Below are positions 46,521 through 54,858 of a stretch of DNA of 64,000 bases, one piece after another. Position numbers and translations under genes: made by a program. The notes under the pieces are model-generated. The model was not told the DNA's origin, did no database searches, and saw only the letters and a list, made by a program, of their open reading frames with translations. The first letter of the stretch is position 1; each line of letters opens with the position of its first letter. The stretch is from an uncultured Desulfosarcina sp. (GTDB lineage: Bacteria; Desulfobacterota; Desulfobacteria; Desulfobacterales; Desulfosarcinaceae). The stretch covers positions 6,014,001 to 6,078,000 of the forward strand of contig NZ_OY764190.1 in assembly GCF_963668215.1 (NCBI RefSeq), given 5' to 3'.

Positions 46521-46871
46521 ATGACTGCCATTAAAATTAACGCCACGACCGTCAAGAAAATTAATCAATCCATGCAATCCGGAGGGTTTTACAGCGTCGA
46601 ATTTGCCATAGACGATCCGCACCCGCTGTACCAATTCAAGATTTGGCGCAACGAATCCCGCTCCATGTTCTTCGTAGTCAAGGAAAACTCCGCCGTGCTG
46701 CCCAAACTCAAGGCCGGCAGCGTATTGAACATGACCTATTACAGCAGCGACGCCCGGTGCCCGAAAACACAGATCGAAACACGAATCGGAAGCATCAACA
46801 ACGCCCATCGGGGACGATTCGAGGGGCACTGCACCGTGGACCTGCTCCCGATCGACGCCGCAACCCATTAA
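46521..46871 (+). CDS. Hypothetical 116-residue protein, possibly PilZ-like
   Basis: ATG 46521 with GGAGGA 7 nt upstream. Predominantly beta pattern: FYSVEFAID, YQFKIWR, MFFVVKENS, GSVLNMTYYSSD, ETRIGSINN, RFEGHCTVDLLPID. The last GRFEGHCTVDL block is reminiscent of PilZ c-di-GMP folds, but the RxxxR/DxSxxG motif is not visible, so this is a weak idea. It is the first gene behind the sigma-54 promoter and lies 33 nt before the peptidase. Confidence 0.6.
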   Translation: MTAIKINATTVKKINQSMQSGGFYSVEFAIDDPHPLYQFKIWRNESRSMFFVVKENSAVLPKLKAGSVLNMTYYSSDARCPKTQIETRIGSINNAHRGRFEGHCTVDLLPIDAATH

Positions 46872-46904
46872 TAAGAAACCTTTTTCAGACAAACGATTGT
46901 GAAA

Positions 46905-47831
46905 ATGAAAAAGAAACTGACCCTATTGATTTTTGATGCTGCCGGCACGCCCGTCCGACAGACCCGTGTTCCCCGAATGCTGATTCCCATGGCGGCCTTC
47001 GCCTTTCTGGCAGTGGCGGTGGCCCTGTATCTGGGCATTTCGGACTACCTGCGCCTGAGAAACGAATCCAAACATCTCGCCAGCCTCCGCTCGGCCCTGC
47101 AGGCGCAGGAAGAACGCATCGCCCACCAGCAGGATCAGATCGTTTCGTTCTCGAACAAGATCGATGCAATGAAAACCCAGTTGGCCACGCTTCACAATTT
47201 CGAACAGAAAATTCGAATCATCGCCAACCTGGAAACCGACGATGGCGGGGCGAGCCTGTTCGGTGTGGGCGGGTCCGAACCGGAAGATATGGATCCTGCG
47301 TCCATGATGGAACAGGACTACCGGGAACTGGTCAGAGACATGCACGTTCAGATCAATGAAATCGACCAGGCCTCCCATACCCAGGAAGTCTCTTTCTCTT
47401 CGCTTTTCAGCAAGTTGGAGGGAAAACGGAACCTGTTGGCTGCCACTCCGTCCATCCGCCCCGTAACGGGTTGGGTATCGTCACGCTTCGGTCGCCGGGA
47501 ATCGCCGTTCACCGGGCGCCGCGAATTTCACCGAGGTCTCGACATCGCCAACCGGGCAGGCACACCGATCATTGCCCCGGCCGACGGCATCGTTACCTAT
47601 GCCGGCAGTAAAGGACTCATGGGCAATATGACGGTAATCGACCACGGGTTCGGCATGGTGACCCGGTATGGGCATTGCAAGGAAATCCTCAAGAAAAAAG
47701 GAGAACGCGTCAAACGTGGAGAAACCATCGCACTCATGGGCAACACCGGTCGAAGCACCGGCCCGCATTTGCACTACGAGGTCCGTTTGAACGGTGTCGC
47801 CGTCAACCCAATGAATTATTTTTTGAATTGA
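46905..47831 (+). CDS. M23 family metallopeptidase (LytM type)
   Basis: Peptidoglycan endopeptidase, 308 residues from ATG 46905; a GTG at 46899 is an alternative. One membrane helix at about 25-45, a coiled coil (LRSALQAQEERIAHQQDQIV) and a C-terminal M23 domain with zinc ligands in FHRGLDI, and HLHYEVRLNG; VSSRFGRRESPF precedes. Type II membrane topology places the enzyme in the periplasm. Both HxxxD and HxH motifs are present, so it is probably active. Confidence 0.93.
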   Translation: MKKKLTLLIFDAAGTPVRQTRVPRMLIPMAAFAFLAVAVALYLGISDYLRLRNESKHLASLRSALQAQEERIAHQQDQIVSFSNKIDAMKTQLATLHNFEQKIRIIANLETDDGGASLFGVGGSEPEDMDPASMMEQDYRELVRDMHVQINEIDQASHTQEVSFSSLFSKLEGKRNLLAATPSIRPVTGWVSSRFGRRESPFTGRREFHRGLDIANRAGTPIIAPADGIVTYAGSKGLMGNMTVIDHGFGMVTRYGHCKEILKKKGERVKRGETIALMGNTGRSTGPHLHYEVRLNGVAVNPMNYFLN

Positions 47832-47942
47832 CGGCAACCGCCGGTTGCACAAAAACAGACAAGCCTGTTTTTCGGCGGATACAAAAAGAGACGCAAGCTA
47901 AGGCACTGCAACGGGATGCGGCAAAAAAAGAAGGTGGGACAA

Positions 47943-48254
47943 ATGAAAAAAACGGCTTTCTTGATGATTCCGATACTGGCACTCCTGTTGTCCGGATGCA
48001 TCGGTTCGACCGGAAGCCTTTATATGGGAGGAGGCTGGGGTTATGCCCAATTCAGCGGCAATGCCCCCATGCCGCAGAATCGTGAGGACGCTCCGGGTCT
48101 TCGCCTGTCCATTTCCCCCTGTTCAGCCATCCATATCGACGTGGAAGGCATTCTCGACTATGTCCAAGGCGATTCCATGCTCAGCCCGGAGGAAAGAACC
48201 TGTGACACCATGGCTCCCCTTTCTCCGTGGATCCGCCTGGATTTTTCCTATTGA
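47943..48254 (+). CDS. Small lipoprotein of unknown function
   Basis: 103 residues; a lipoprotein signal (MKKTAFLMIPILALLLSGC, lipobox LSGC) is clear, then GSTGSLYMGGGWGYAQFSGN. The rest has no recognised family. It follows the peptidase by 111 nt on the same strand and a bidirectional terminator follows. AAGGTGGG precedes the ATG. Confidence 0.75.
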   Translation: MKKTAFLMIPILALLLSGCIGSTGSLYMGGGWGYAQFSGNAPMPQNREDAPGLRLSISPCSAIHIDVEGILDYVQGDSMLSPEERTCDTMAPLSPWIRLDFSY

Positions 48255-48275
48255 TCGACCTTTACTTGGGATACC

Positions 48276-48317
48276 AAACCGCCCCCTGACCGCATAGATA
48301 ACGGCCAGGGGGTTTTT
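48276..48317. terminator. Bidirectional terminator between the lipoprotein gene and hemL
   Basis: AAACCGCCCCCTGACCG pairs with CGGCCAGGGGGTTTTT around a short loop; T run on the plus strand and an A run (AAACC) for the minus strand. It serves both convergent genes. Confidence 0.75.
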
Positions 48318-48332
48318 GTTTGGATAACCGGA

Positions 48333-49622
48333 TTACAATTGGGCGAAGACCCGTTCGGCTGCTGCAAGGGTATGATCGATGACGGCGTCATCGTGGGCCG
48401 CGGAAATAAAGAACGCCTCGAACTGCGATGGCGCCAGAAAAATTCCGTTTTCCAGCATCCCCCGGTAATAAAGGGAGAACCGTTCCAGGTCCGATGTTTT
48501 GGCGTCCGCAAAGTTGTTGACCGGACCATCGGTAAAAAACATACCCATCATGGCGCCCACGCGATTGCAGCAAACGGGAATATTGTGCTTTTTCGCCAAA
48601 TCCCGCAGCCCGGCGATCAACCGTTCGGCCTTTGCCTCCAGATCTTCATAAAACCCGGGAGCCTGGAGCAGTTTCAGGGTCGCAATTCCGGCAGCCATGG
48701 CCAGCGGATTGCCGGAAAGGGTGCCGGCCTGGTAGACCGGCCCCTGGGGGGCGATGTGAGCCATAATGTCTCTGCGTCCGCCGTACGCCCCCACGGGAAG
48801 GCCCCCGCCGATAATCTTGCCGAAACAGGAAAGATCGGGGGTAATTCCGTAGCGCTGCTGGGCCCCTCCGAAGGCCACCCGGAAACCGGTCATCACTTCA
48901 TCAAAAATGAGAACGGCTCCGTATTGTTCGGTCGTTTCTTGAAGGGTTTCGAGAAACCCGTCGCAAGGCGGCACCAGCCCCATGTTTCCAGCCACCGGCT
49001 CCACGATGATACAGGCGATCCGATCTCCTTGTTTCGACATCACTTTTTTGATCGTATCGATGTCGTTATAGGGCAAAGAAAGGGTGTGCGACACGAACGC
49101 TTCCGGCACCCCGGGGCTGCCGGGGATATTGAGCGTGGCGACCCCGGAGCCGGCTTCCACCAGCAGGGTGTCCGCATGCCCGTGATAGCAGCCGTCGAAT
49201 TTGATGATCATATCCCTGCCGGTAAAGCCCCTTGCCAGTCGAATGGCGCTCATGGTGGCTTCGGTTCCCGAGTTGACCATGCGCACCATTTCCAGAGAGT
49301 CGATCGCATCCACGACCTGTTGCGCCAGTTCAATCTCCAGTTCGGTCGGCGCCCCGAAGCTGGTGCCTTTTTCCATGGCAGCGGCAATGGCCGCCGTTAC
49401 CGAAGGATGGCGGTGCCCTAAAATCATCGGCCCCCAGGAACCGATGTAATCGATAAAGGCATTGCCGTCAGCGTCGAACAGGCGGCAGCCTTCACCACTT
49501 TCGATAAACAGCGGCTGGGTGCCCACGGACCGGCAGGCCCTGACCGGGCTGTTCACTCCGCCGGGGATCAATTCCTGGGACCGTTTGAACAGTGCCGCGG
49601 ATCTGTCTCTTTTCATCGTCAA
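48333..49622 (-). CDS. hemL: Glutamate-1-semialdehyde 2,1-aminomutase
   Basis: PLP enzyme of the C5 pathway to haem, chlorin and cobamide. 429 residues; PIRACRSVGTQPLFI-like start (SPVRACRSVGTQ), FDEVMTGFRVAFGGAQ and the PLP Lys in CFGKIIGGGLPVGAYGG. GTLSGNPLAMAAG is conserved too. Length matches the family. Confidence 0.97.
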   Translation of the reverse strand: MTMKRDRSAALFKRSQELIPGGVNSPVRACRSVGTQPLFIESGEGCRLFDADGNAFIDYIGSWGPMILGHRHPSVTAAIAAAMEKGTSFGAPTELEIELAQQVVDAIDSLEMVRMVNSGTEATMSAIRLARGFTGRDMIIKFDGCYHGHADTLLVEAGSGVATLNIPGSPGVPEAFVSHTLSLPYNDIDTIKKVMSKQGDRIACIIVEPVAGNMGLVPPCDGFLETLQETTEQYGAVLIFDEVMTGFRVAFGGAQQRYGITPDLSCFGKIIGGGLPVGAYGGRRDIMAHIAPQGPVYQAGTLSGNPLAMAAGIATLKLLQAPGFYEDLEAKAERLIAGLRDLAKKHNIPVCCNRVGAMMGMFFTDGPVNNFADAKTSDLERFSLYYRGMLENGIFLAPSQFEAFFISAAHDDAVIDHTLAAAERVFAQL

Positions 49623-49861
49623 CCATCCTTTCTTGCGGTTATAAAGCCTGTGCGTCCTTGATTTTCGGTTTGGTCGAGAATTTTCGCATTCTATTTGGAT
49701 TTCAATTTAAATTTGGTTATGGTTCGGTTTCAGGGCCGATTCGGCCCGGATGGATCGATGCGAAAACTACCAGACGCCAACCATCGGGTCAAGACAGGGA
49801 GAAAGAAGACTTCAGCGGTTTGCCACCATCGGGACCGCTACGGATTCGGCAGCCGATATTC

Positions 49862-50596
49862 ATGAAACACATCCAAAAAGTCAAAAAGCTGGCCAAATTT
49901 CTCGACTACCTGCTCGGGCGGCGCCCGGACGAGTTCGGCCTTTGCCCGGACGAAGACGGCTACGTAAAAGTCAAGGATCTGATAAAGGCGCTCGGCGAAG
50001 AGGACGGCTGGGGGTATGTCCGTCAGAGCCATCTTCGCGAAGTCACGGCAGCCCTGCCCTGCCCGTCTGTTGAACTGTCCGGGAAGCGGGTTCGGGCGGT
50101 GGACCGCTCCCAACTTGTCGTTCCGGATTTCCCCGCAACCGTCCCCAAGCTGTTGTACTATCCCATTCGACAGCGGGCCTATCCGGTCGTTCTGGAAAAG
50201 GGCGTAAAACCGACAAGTGAAAATCCCAAGATCGTGCTTGCCCGGGAGCGGTCCATGGCCGAACGTCTGGGCAAGCGCATGGATGCTTCGCCGGTTATTC
50301 TGACGGTGAACACGGACCAACTGACCCGTCTGGGCGCCGCGCTGAATGCTTTTGGCAACGTTTTGTTTCTGGTGGACAGTCTTCCGGTGGGCAGTTTCAG
50401 CGGGCCGCCTCCTCCGAAAAAGCCCCCGGAAACCAAGGTTGCGGAAAAATCCCCACCTCCGGCGGCGCCGAAAACACCGGGAAGCTACCTGGTGGATCTT
50501 TCCAGTGAACCGGGGTCGAAAAACAAACCCGTGAAGAAAGACCGCAAACTCAAGAATGAATGGAAGCGGGAGCGCAAACGCAGAAACAGACGCTAA
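49862..50596 (+). CDS. KptA/Tpt1-like RNA 2'-phosphotransferase-family protein (degenerate)
   Basis: 244 residues from ATG 49862. The N-terminal winged helix LAKFLDYLLGRRPDEFG plus DEDGYVKVKDLIKAL matches KptA (LSKFLSxVLRHxPE). The catalytic-domain equivalent is YYPIRQRAYPVVLEKGVKPTS and KIVLARERSMAERLG: the HGTS and HVHLS-type histidines are missing. The C-terminus is a Pro/Lys-rich tail (GPPPPKKPPETK...KRERKRRNRR). It may have lost catalysis and kept RNA binding; this is inference. Confidence 0.7.
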   Translation: MKHIQKVKKLAKFLDYLLGRRPDEFGLCPDEDGYVKVKDLIKALGEEDGWGYVRQSHLREVTAALPCPSVELSGKRVRAVDRSQLVVPDFPATVPKLLYYPIRQRAYPVVLEKGVKPTSENPKIVLARERSMAERLGKRMDASPVILTVNTDQLTRLGAALNAFGNVLFLVDSLPVGSFSGPPPPKKPPETKVAEKSPPPAAPKTPGSYLVDLSSEPGSKNKPVKKDRKLKNEWKRERKRRNRR

Positions 50597-50707
50597 GCCA
50601 TCTGCGCCGAGGGAAAATGTTCCGCCCATTTCGGCCCCAATCACCGAAAAGGCATTGACAACCAGCAAACCGACTGTTAAGAGACGCTTTTGTTCATCAG
50701 CACACAG

Positions 50708-50784
50708 GGGCCGTTAGCTCAACTAGGCAGAGCACCTGACTCTTAATCAGTAGGTTGTTGGTTCGATTCCAACACGGCCCACCA
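50708..50784 (+). tRNA. tRNA-Lys (CTT)
   Basis: GGGCCGTT acceptor, anticodon stem-loop CTGACTCTTAATCAG with anticodon CTT, T-loop GTTCGATTC, and encoded CCA (50782-50784). It forms the left border of the AT-rich acquired region. Confidence 0.96.
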
Positions 50785-50800
50785 ATTATTTCAATAAGTT

Positions 50801-50830
50801 AGCTCACCTTCGGGTGGGCTATTTTATTTT
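50801..50830 (+). terminator. Terminator of tRNA-Lys (CTT)
   Basis: AGCTCACC TTCG GGTGGGCT hairpin with one G-T pair (50801-50820) and a T-rich tail. Confidence 0.65.
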
Positions 50831-50851
50831 GGGCAAAACTCTGGGCAAAGA

Positions 50852-51820
50852 TTAATATTGAAAACCGAGTGCTTGAAGGTATTTAGCGGTAGTTACGGCG
50901 GAGTCATGGCCAAGGCAAGCTTGGATTGTGGTAAGGGGTAAACGGTCACGAGCAAGCAGAGAGGCATAGCGGTGACGGAAGGCATGAAAACCGAAGGGTT
51001 TCACCCCAATTTCCCTGCAAGTCTTCTCAAGGAATCTTGGGTACTCCCTCCATTCCTTAAATAACCTCCCCTTTCCGTCCTTGTAGGGCCTTAATCTCTC
51101 AGGCAAAGGTATCCGCCTATAGGTAAGATGGCTATCCCGCTTTTTTCGGGTCCAGAGGGTCAGAAGCCCCATATCAAGATCAATGTCATTGTCTGTCGCT
51201 CTTAGGGCTTCAGATACCCGGCAACCGGACTCCAGACAAAATATGATTAGTTTCTGCTGATGTTCCCAACAGGCGCAGCATACCTTATCAATATCTGAGT
51301 CTTGCGGGATGTATTTAAGCTTTTTAACTGTAGGATAGAATTTAAGCTTGCGGGTGGGATTGATGTCCAGGACTTCAAGCTCATTGATGGCGTAACCAAA
51401 CAGGGCACGGATATAGCGCAGTTGAGCGTTGACCTCGAAATTGTCCTTTCCGGCTTCTCTTAATCTTACTGATTCGCTTAAGAGGTATTTATGGACCATG
51501 GGCCGGGAAATTTCGGAAATATCCGTGTCCTTGCCCCACAAAGCGATCAGCTTTTTGAATGTCCGTTGGTTGTCCTGGTAATATGATACGGATTTAGTTG
51601 CTTCAAGGTAATCAAGACGTTGCTGGCAGAGTTCATAAAAGGAAACGGAGGGTCTGGGATTATTGAGGTCCCCTTCTATTTCGTCTATCCTGATGCGCTC
51701 TGCCTTTTCCGCATCCCGTTTGGTCTTGTAGATGGCCTTGGAAGAATACTGCACATTACGGTAGCTTCCGACATAGCGCCAGAAGGTGCCTCTTTTAATT
51801 TTTCGTTTGTAGCATCCCAT
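50852..51820 (-). CDS. Tyrosine recombinase/integrase
   Basis: Site-specific recombinase, 322 residues, 67 nt from tRNA-Lys (CTT). Catalytic residues: Arg in LESGCRVSEALRA, HAFRHRYASLL with the second Arg, LGHDSAVTTAKYLQALG with the nucleophile Tyr. The N-terminal AP2-like arm-binding part is KRGTFWRYVGSYRN. The tRNA-adjacent position indicates that this gene inserted an island into the tRNA end. TTTTGGGCAAAAC and CTGGGCAAAG repeats (50827-50851) near it may be arm sites. Confidence 0.93.
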   Translation of the reverse strand: MGCYKRKIKRGTFWRYVGSYRNVQYSSKAIYKTKRDAEKAERIRIDEIEGDLNNPRPSVSFYELCQQRLDYLEATKSVSYYQDNQRTFKKLIALWGKDTDISEISRPMVHKYLLSESVRLREAGKDNFEVNAQLRYIRALFGYAINELEVLDINPTRKLKFYPTVKKLKYIPQDSDIDKVCCACWEHQQKLIIFCLESGCRVSEALRATDNDIDLDMGLLTLWTRKKRDSHLTYRRIPLPERLRPYKDGKGRLFKEWREYPRFLEKTCREIGVKPFGFHAFRHRYASLLARDRLPLTTIQACLGHDSAVTTAKYLQALGFQY

Positions 51821-52101
51821 GGATTAATATAACCACAATTTGAGTTTAGAGCAAACTAAATGAAATTATTTTTTAGTCGTTATTTCTGCCAGTTACAAAT
51901 TTTTTCAGAGCACTTTCGCTTTGTTAATTTATCTATTCCACAGCACCTTTAAATATTTTTTTCTTGCACCAAAAAAAATTGTTTAATAGGCTTTTTAGTT
52001 GAGGGATAGTGGGCAAATTGAGGTTTGCGAGGTTTTTTGTTCACTCTAAAAAATTTGTGGTTTTTAAATGGAACGTTGGAGGCTAATGAAAGGAAGCTTT
52101 C

Positions 52102-52356
52102 ATGAGTCAGACCAAGTTCCTCTGCGCCAAAGAGGTGGCGCAGCTCCTGGGAGTGAGCCTCAAATGGGTGTACGCCCATCAGCTGGAACTTCCGGGAAGA
52201 ATTAAAATCGCAGGTTTGATTAGGTGGGACGAAACCATACTTCTTAACTCTGTTAAGGAGCAAGCAGCTCAAAAGCCCCAAATATGCCATACCTTTGCTT
52301 CGCAAGGCCAAGGGAGCGGAGAACGCAAGGATAGGCATAAGCTGCTTGCCTTGTGA
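52102..52356 (+). CDS. AlpA/excisionase-like helix-turn-helix protein
   Basis: 84 residues with FLCAKEVAQLLGVSLKWVYAHQ, a MerR/HTH_17-type helix-turn-helix as in AlpA and Xis proteins, then RIKIAGLIRWDE as wing. The C-terminal third (AAQKPQICHTFASQGQGSGER) is basic and low complexity. AAGGAA sits 7-10 nt before the ATG. It is opposite in strand to the integrase, a typical regulatory arrangement on small mobile islands. Confidence 0.8.
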   Translation: MSQTKFLCAKEVAQLLGVSLKWVYAHQLELPGRIKIAGLIRWDETILLNSVKEQAAQKPQICHTFASQGQGSGERKDRHKLLAL

Positions 52357-52371
52357 TGGCATAAACCTTTA

Positions 52372-52405
52372 CCCGACGGGCTAAGCCAGCCCGCCGGGTT
52401 TTTTT
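52372..52405 (+). terminator. Rho-independent terminator after the AlpA-like gene
   Basis: CCCGACGGGCT pairs with AGCCCGCCGGG (one mismatch, A/C) with a 5-nt loop, followed by seven T. Confidence 0.85.
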
Positions 52406-52412
52406 AGATTAC

Positions 52413-52592
52413 CTAATTTACGGCTTTAATTCTTTTGGCGCGTCTCTTTACCTCGATCATTCCCACTTCTTTTAGATAAGCCATTAAGGGCTTTTTTTCT
52501 GATCTCAATCTTTCTAATTCTTTTTTCAATTCTTGTTCTTTGTTTTCGATTTCGTCATATCGTTTTTTAACTTCGGTTGAAAAGTTTTCCAT
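52413..52592 (-). CDS. Small coiled-coil protein (59 residues)
   Basis: MENFSTEVKKRYDEIENKEQ..., a Glu/Lys-rich heptad pattern (ELKKELERLRSEKKP) followed by a basic tail (VKRRAKRIKAVN). A GGAGGAAATAATA ribosome site precedes the ATG. Overlapping the AT-rich gap, it begins 2 nt after the stop of the 53-codon gene upstream (52595-52756), so they are co-transcribed. No family recognised. Confidence 0.65.
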   Translation of the reverse strand: MENFSTEVKKRYDEIENKEQELKKELERLRSEKKPLMAYLKEVGMIEVKRRAKRIKAVN

Positions 52593-52594
52593 TA

Positions 52595-52756
52595 TTATTT
52601 CCTCCTCCCTTTGTTGAAGTGATAATGTATATGAATAGTTCCCTTTTTGTTAATTCTCTTTTTCCTCGGCCGCCCTATAACTTGGTGGCTTACTTCTTTG
52701 CTTACCCCGGTAAATAATTTAAATACTTCGCCTGAAATGGTTGTTCGTTTTGTCAT
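52595..52756 (-). CDS. Small basic protein (53 residues)
   Basis: MTKRTTISGEVFKLFTGVSK, then EEVSHQVIG-like and RPRKKRINKKGTIHIHYHFN. Strong AAGGAGG before the ATG at 52756. Lys/Arg-rich with no recognised domain. Its AAGGAGG site and tight spacing to the next gene support translation. Confidence 0.65.
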   Translation of the reverse strand: MTKRTTISGEVFKLFTGVSKEVSHQVIGRPRKKRINKKGTIHIHYHFNKGRRK

Positions 52757-52975
52757 TCTTTCCTCCTTGGTGTTAACGGTTAATCATACCTATTATAGTA
52801 GGAGCGGGAAAAGCATCCCGAACCTGTCTAAATATATATGGTCAACAGGGATAGTTTGTCTTTAAACAAGATATCCCTATTTTCTATATTTTCCCTAAAT
52901 TTTCAGATTTGGAGAATAGAAGGCTTTGAGGTTGGAAAATAATGGAAGATTATGGAAAATATTCTTAGTGCAAAT

Positions 52976-54115
52976 TTAGCACTCAATCCATGAATCTTTT
53001 AAAAAATTGAAGCTGTCGGGTGGGCTTATATCCTTAACTTCGGGGGGCGGCAATAACTGTACATGTACAGCATAGTTTTCAATTCCGAGTATTCCTTGAT
53101 ATTTTTTTAGTTCAGGCATTTTATAGTTATATGCTTCGCAAAATGTTTTTCCGTCCAGCCAGTTTCCTCCGAGAAAAGCCTGGGTGTCACAATTTGCCCA
53201 AATCATTTCAGCGAAACGAGGCGCTAATTGCTTAAAAGTGTGAAAGGAAAGAATCAGTCCAACATTATATTTACGTGCTTCCGATAAGAACCTTTCATAG
53301 TTATTGCTCATAAAAAAATTGATTTCATCTATTAAGACGAAAAGTGGAGGGGTTGTATTTGGTTTACTTCGCATATAGTAGCTTCGTGCATTTATACTAA
53401 CCATTGAACCGATGAAGCTGGCCAAAAAATTATCAAATCCATGAAGGTTAAAAATGTAGATTTTCTTTTTTTCGGCTATATCTTTAACTGAAAATTCATT
53501 TTTCCCGATAATAAACGGCCTAAGGTTTTCGTCGTCAAGAAGCATAGAGAATCTGGCAGTGATCCTTTTGGCGGATTCCCTTGCCTCCCGATTAATATAT
53601 GCTCCTTTGCCACCTTTAGTTCTCTTGTCAAATTCTTCCCAAAAGGAATCCAGCCGGGGATGCTTTTTCCGGTGAGATTCATAATCAAGAAAATCAGAGA
53701 GCTGTTGCAGGTCTCTAAATCCTAACTTTATTGCTTTTCGCAAGAGGCGGCCCATTAATACAGTTATTCCTGATTGGCCTTTGCTTGTAATGCTCGTTGC
53801 ATTATTTACAACCTCAATTAAATCGTTTGTAATTTCAGAACTATTTAATTTTTGATTCAAAGGGTTCAAACAAATCGGTTTATTTTTAGAAATGTATTTC
53901 GCATGAGGATACATTGAGTATATCTTGTCTGCGAGGTCTCCATGCGGGTCTATAACTATAAGTCCGCTTGAAGGCAGCTGATTTAACAAATTCATGCAAA
54001 ACGTGGTCTTACCCTTACCAGTGCCTCCGCATATAGCAAGATGCTCATATAATTTATCCTGCTCTATAACAGGAGGCCATTCTCCGGTATTAATCGGTAT
54101 TCCTAAATTAATCAT
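52976..54115 (-). CDS. VirD4/HerA-like P-loop ATPase
   Basis: 379 residues: Walker A CGGTGKGKTTFCMNLLNQ, Walker B LIVIDPHGDLADKI and FVLIDEINFFMSN, DUF87-like middle. Looks like a conjugation coupling ATPase of TraG/TraD or HerA type, smaller than most and lacking an obvious N-terminal membrane helix. The neighbouring replication-relaxation-like gene often pairs with such ATPases on mobile elements. Start ATG 54115 overlaps the end of the gene upstream by 4 nt (TTTA/ATG), so translation is coupled. Confidence 0.82.
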   Translation of the reverse strand: MINLGIPINTGEWPPVIEQDKLYEHLAICGGTGKGKTTFCMNLLNQLPSSGLIVIDPHGDLADKIYSMYPHAKYISKNKPICLNPLNQKLNSSEITNDLIEVVNNATSITSKGQSGITVLMGRLLRKAIKLGFRDLQQLSDFLDYESHRKKHPRLDSFWEEFDKRTKGGKGAYINREARESAKRITARFSMLLDDENLRPFIIGKNEFSVKDIAEKKKIYIFNLHGFDNFLASFIGSMVSINARSYYMRSKPNTTPPLFVLIDEINFFMSNNYERFLSEARKYNVGLILSFHTFKQLAPRFAEMIWANCDTQAFLGGNWLDGKTFCEAYNYKMPELKKYQGILGIENYAVHVQLLPPPEVKDISPPDSFNFLKDSWIEC

Positions 54116-54840
54116 TTTTTCTTTAGAAGACCTCTTTGATGTTCTGCAATATTTTCATCCATATCAGCCTGGACCTTTAACGAACGTGTTTGCTGTTCCA
54201 TTTTATCGACTAAACTTTTTATTAGTGGATGGTTTGTGGCGGATGCCAGATCAACCTGCGCGTTCGGGTCAAGCGCTTTTATTATTATGATGGCTATTTC
54301 AGGAGTTATATTCTTAATATCAAGATCATCTATCAATTTTTCAAGTAATTTACCCTGCAAATCAACTATTCTTGTTTGTGATATGGTATTTCTTATTTCA
54401 GCCTGGACTCTGGCTGTTTCGAGCTTGTCCCGATTTATTTCCTGGGTATATTTGTTAATTTCACGCTCATGCCTTTTAACCTCGATTTCTATTTGCTGCC
54501 GGGCCTCAATTAAACGTTTCTCAATTACATATTGAAGTATTTGAGGCTGGACAAATAGTTCGGCTTGCATATCTGTTATGGAACTATTTACCCTTTGTAT
54601 TTCATTTATATAATCATTTAGATGGGACAGTCTTTGGTTATCCATTGGCAATTTTTGATTTACCCACCATTTTCTCAACCACCCCTTTGGTTGCTTTTGA
54701 TTTATTTGGACGGATAAATCCTTAGCAAGCTGAACTACATTGATTTTAGATAAATCAAAGCTCGGAATGTCTGGTTTAATTCCTACTGACATTGACCGTT
54801 TAGGGACTAATCCATATTTTGTCGCTTTGGTGTAAACCAT
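54112..54840 (-). CDS. Coiled-coil protein of unknown function
   Basis: 242 residues. The middle (about 80-165) is a long helix of coiled-coil type: EIQRVNSSITDMQAELF, then VIEKRLIEARQQIEIEVKRH and EREINKYTQEINRDK. The N-terminus has a WLRKWWVNQKLP basic-aromatic patch that could touch a membrane or DNA. No family recognised. It overlaps the ATPase start by 4 nt, so the two are translationally coupled and may act together. Confidence 0.7.
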   Translation of the reverse strand: MVYTKATKYGLVPKRSMSVGIKPDIPSFDLSKINVVQLAKDLSVQINQKQPKGWLRKWWVNQKLPMDNQRLSHLNDYINEIQRVNSSITDMQAELFVQPQILQYVIEKRLIEARQQIEIEVKRHEREINKYTQEINRDKLETARVQAEIRNTISQTRIVDLQGKLLEKLIDDLDIKNITPEIAIIIIKALDPNAQVDLASATNHPLIKSLVDKMEQQTRSLKVQADMDENIAEHQRGLLKKK

Positions 54841-54858
54841 TATTATCTCCCTGATATA

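Noticed and set aside
51949..52362. 137-codon minus-strand frame near the AlpA-like gene
   Set aside because: Overlaps the HTH gene in antisense, has no ribosome site or family.
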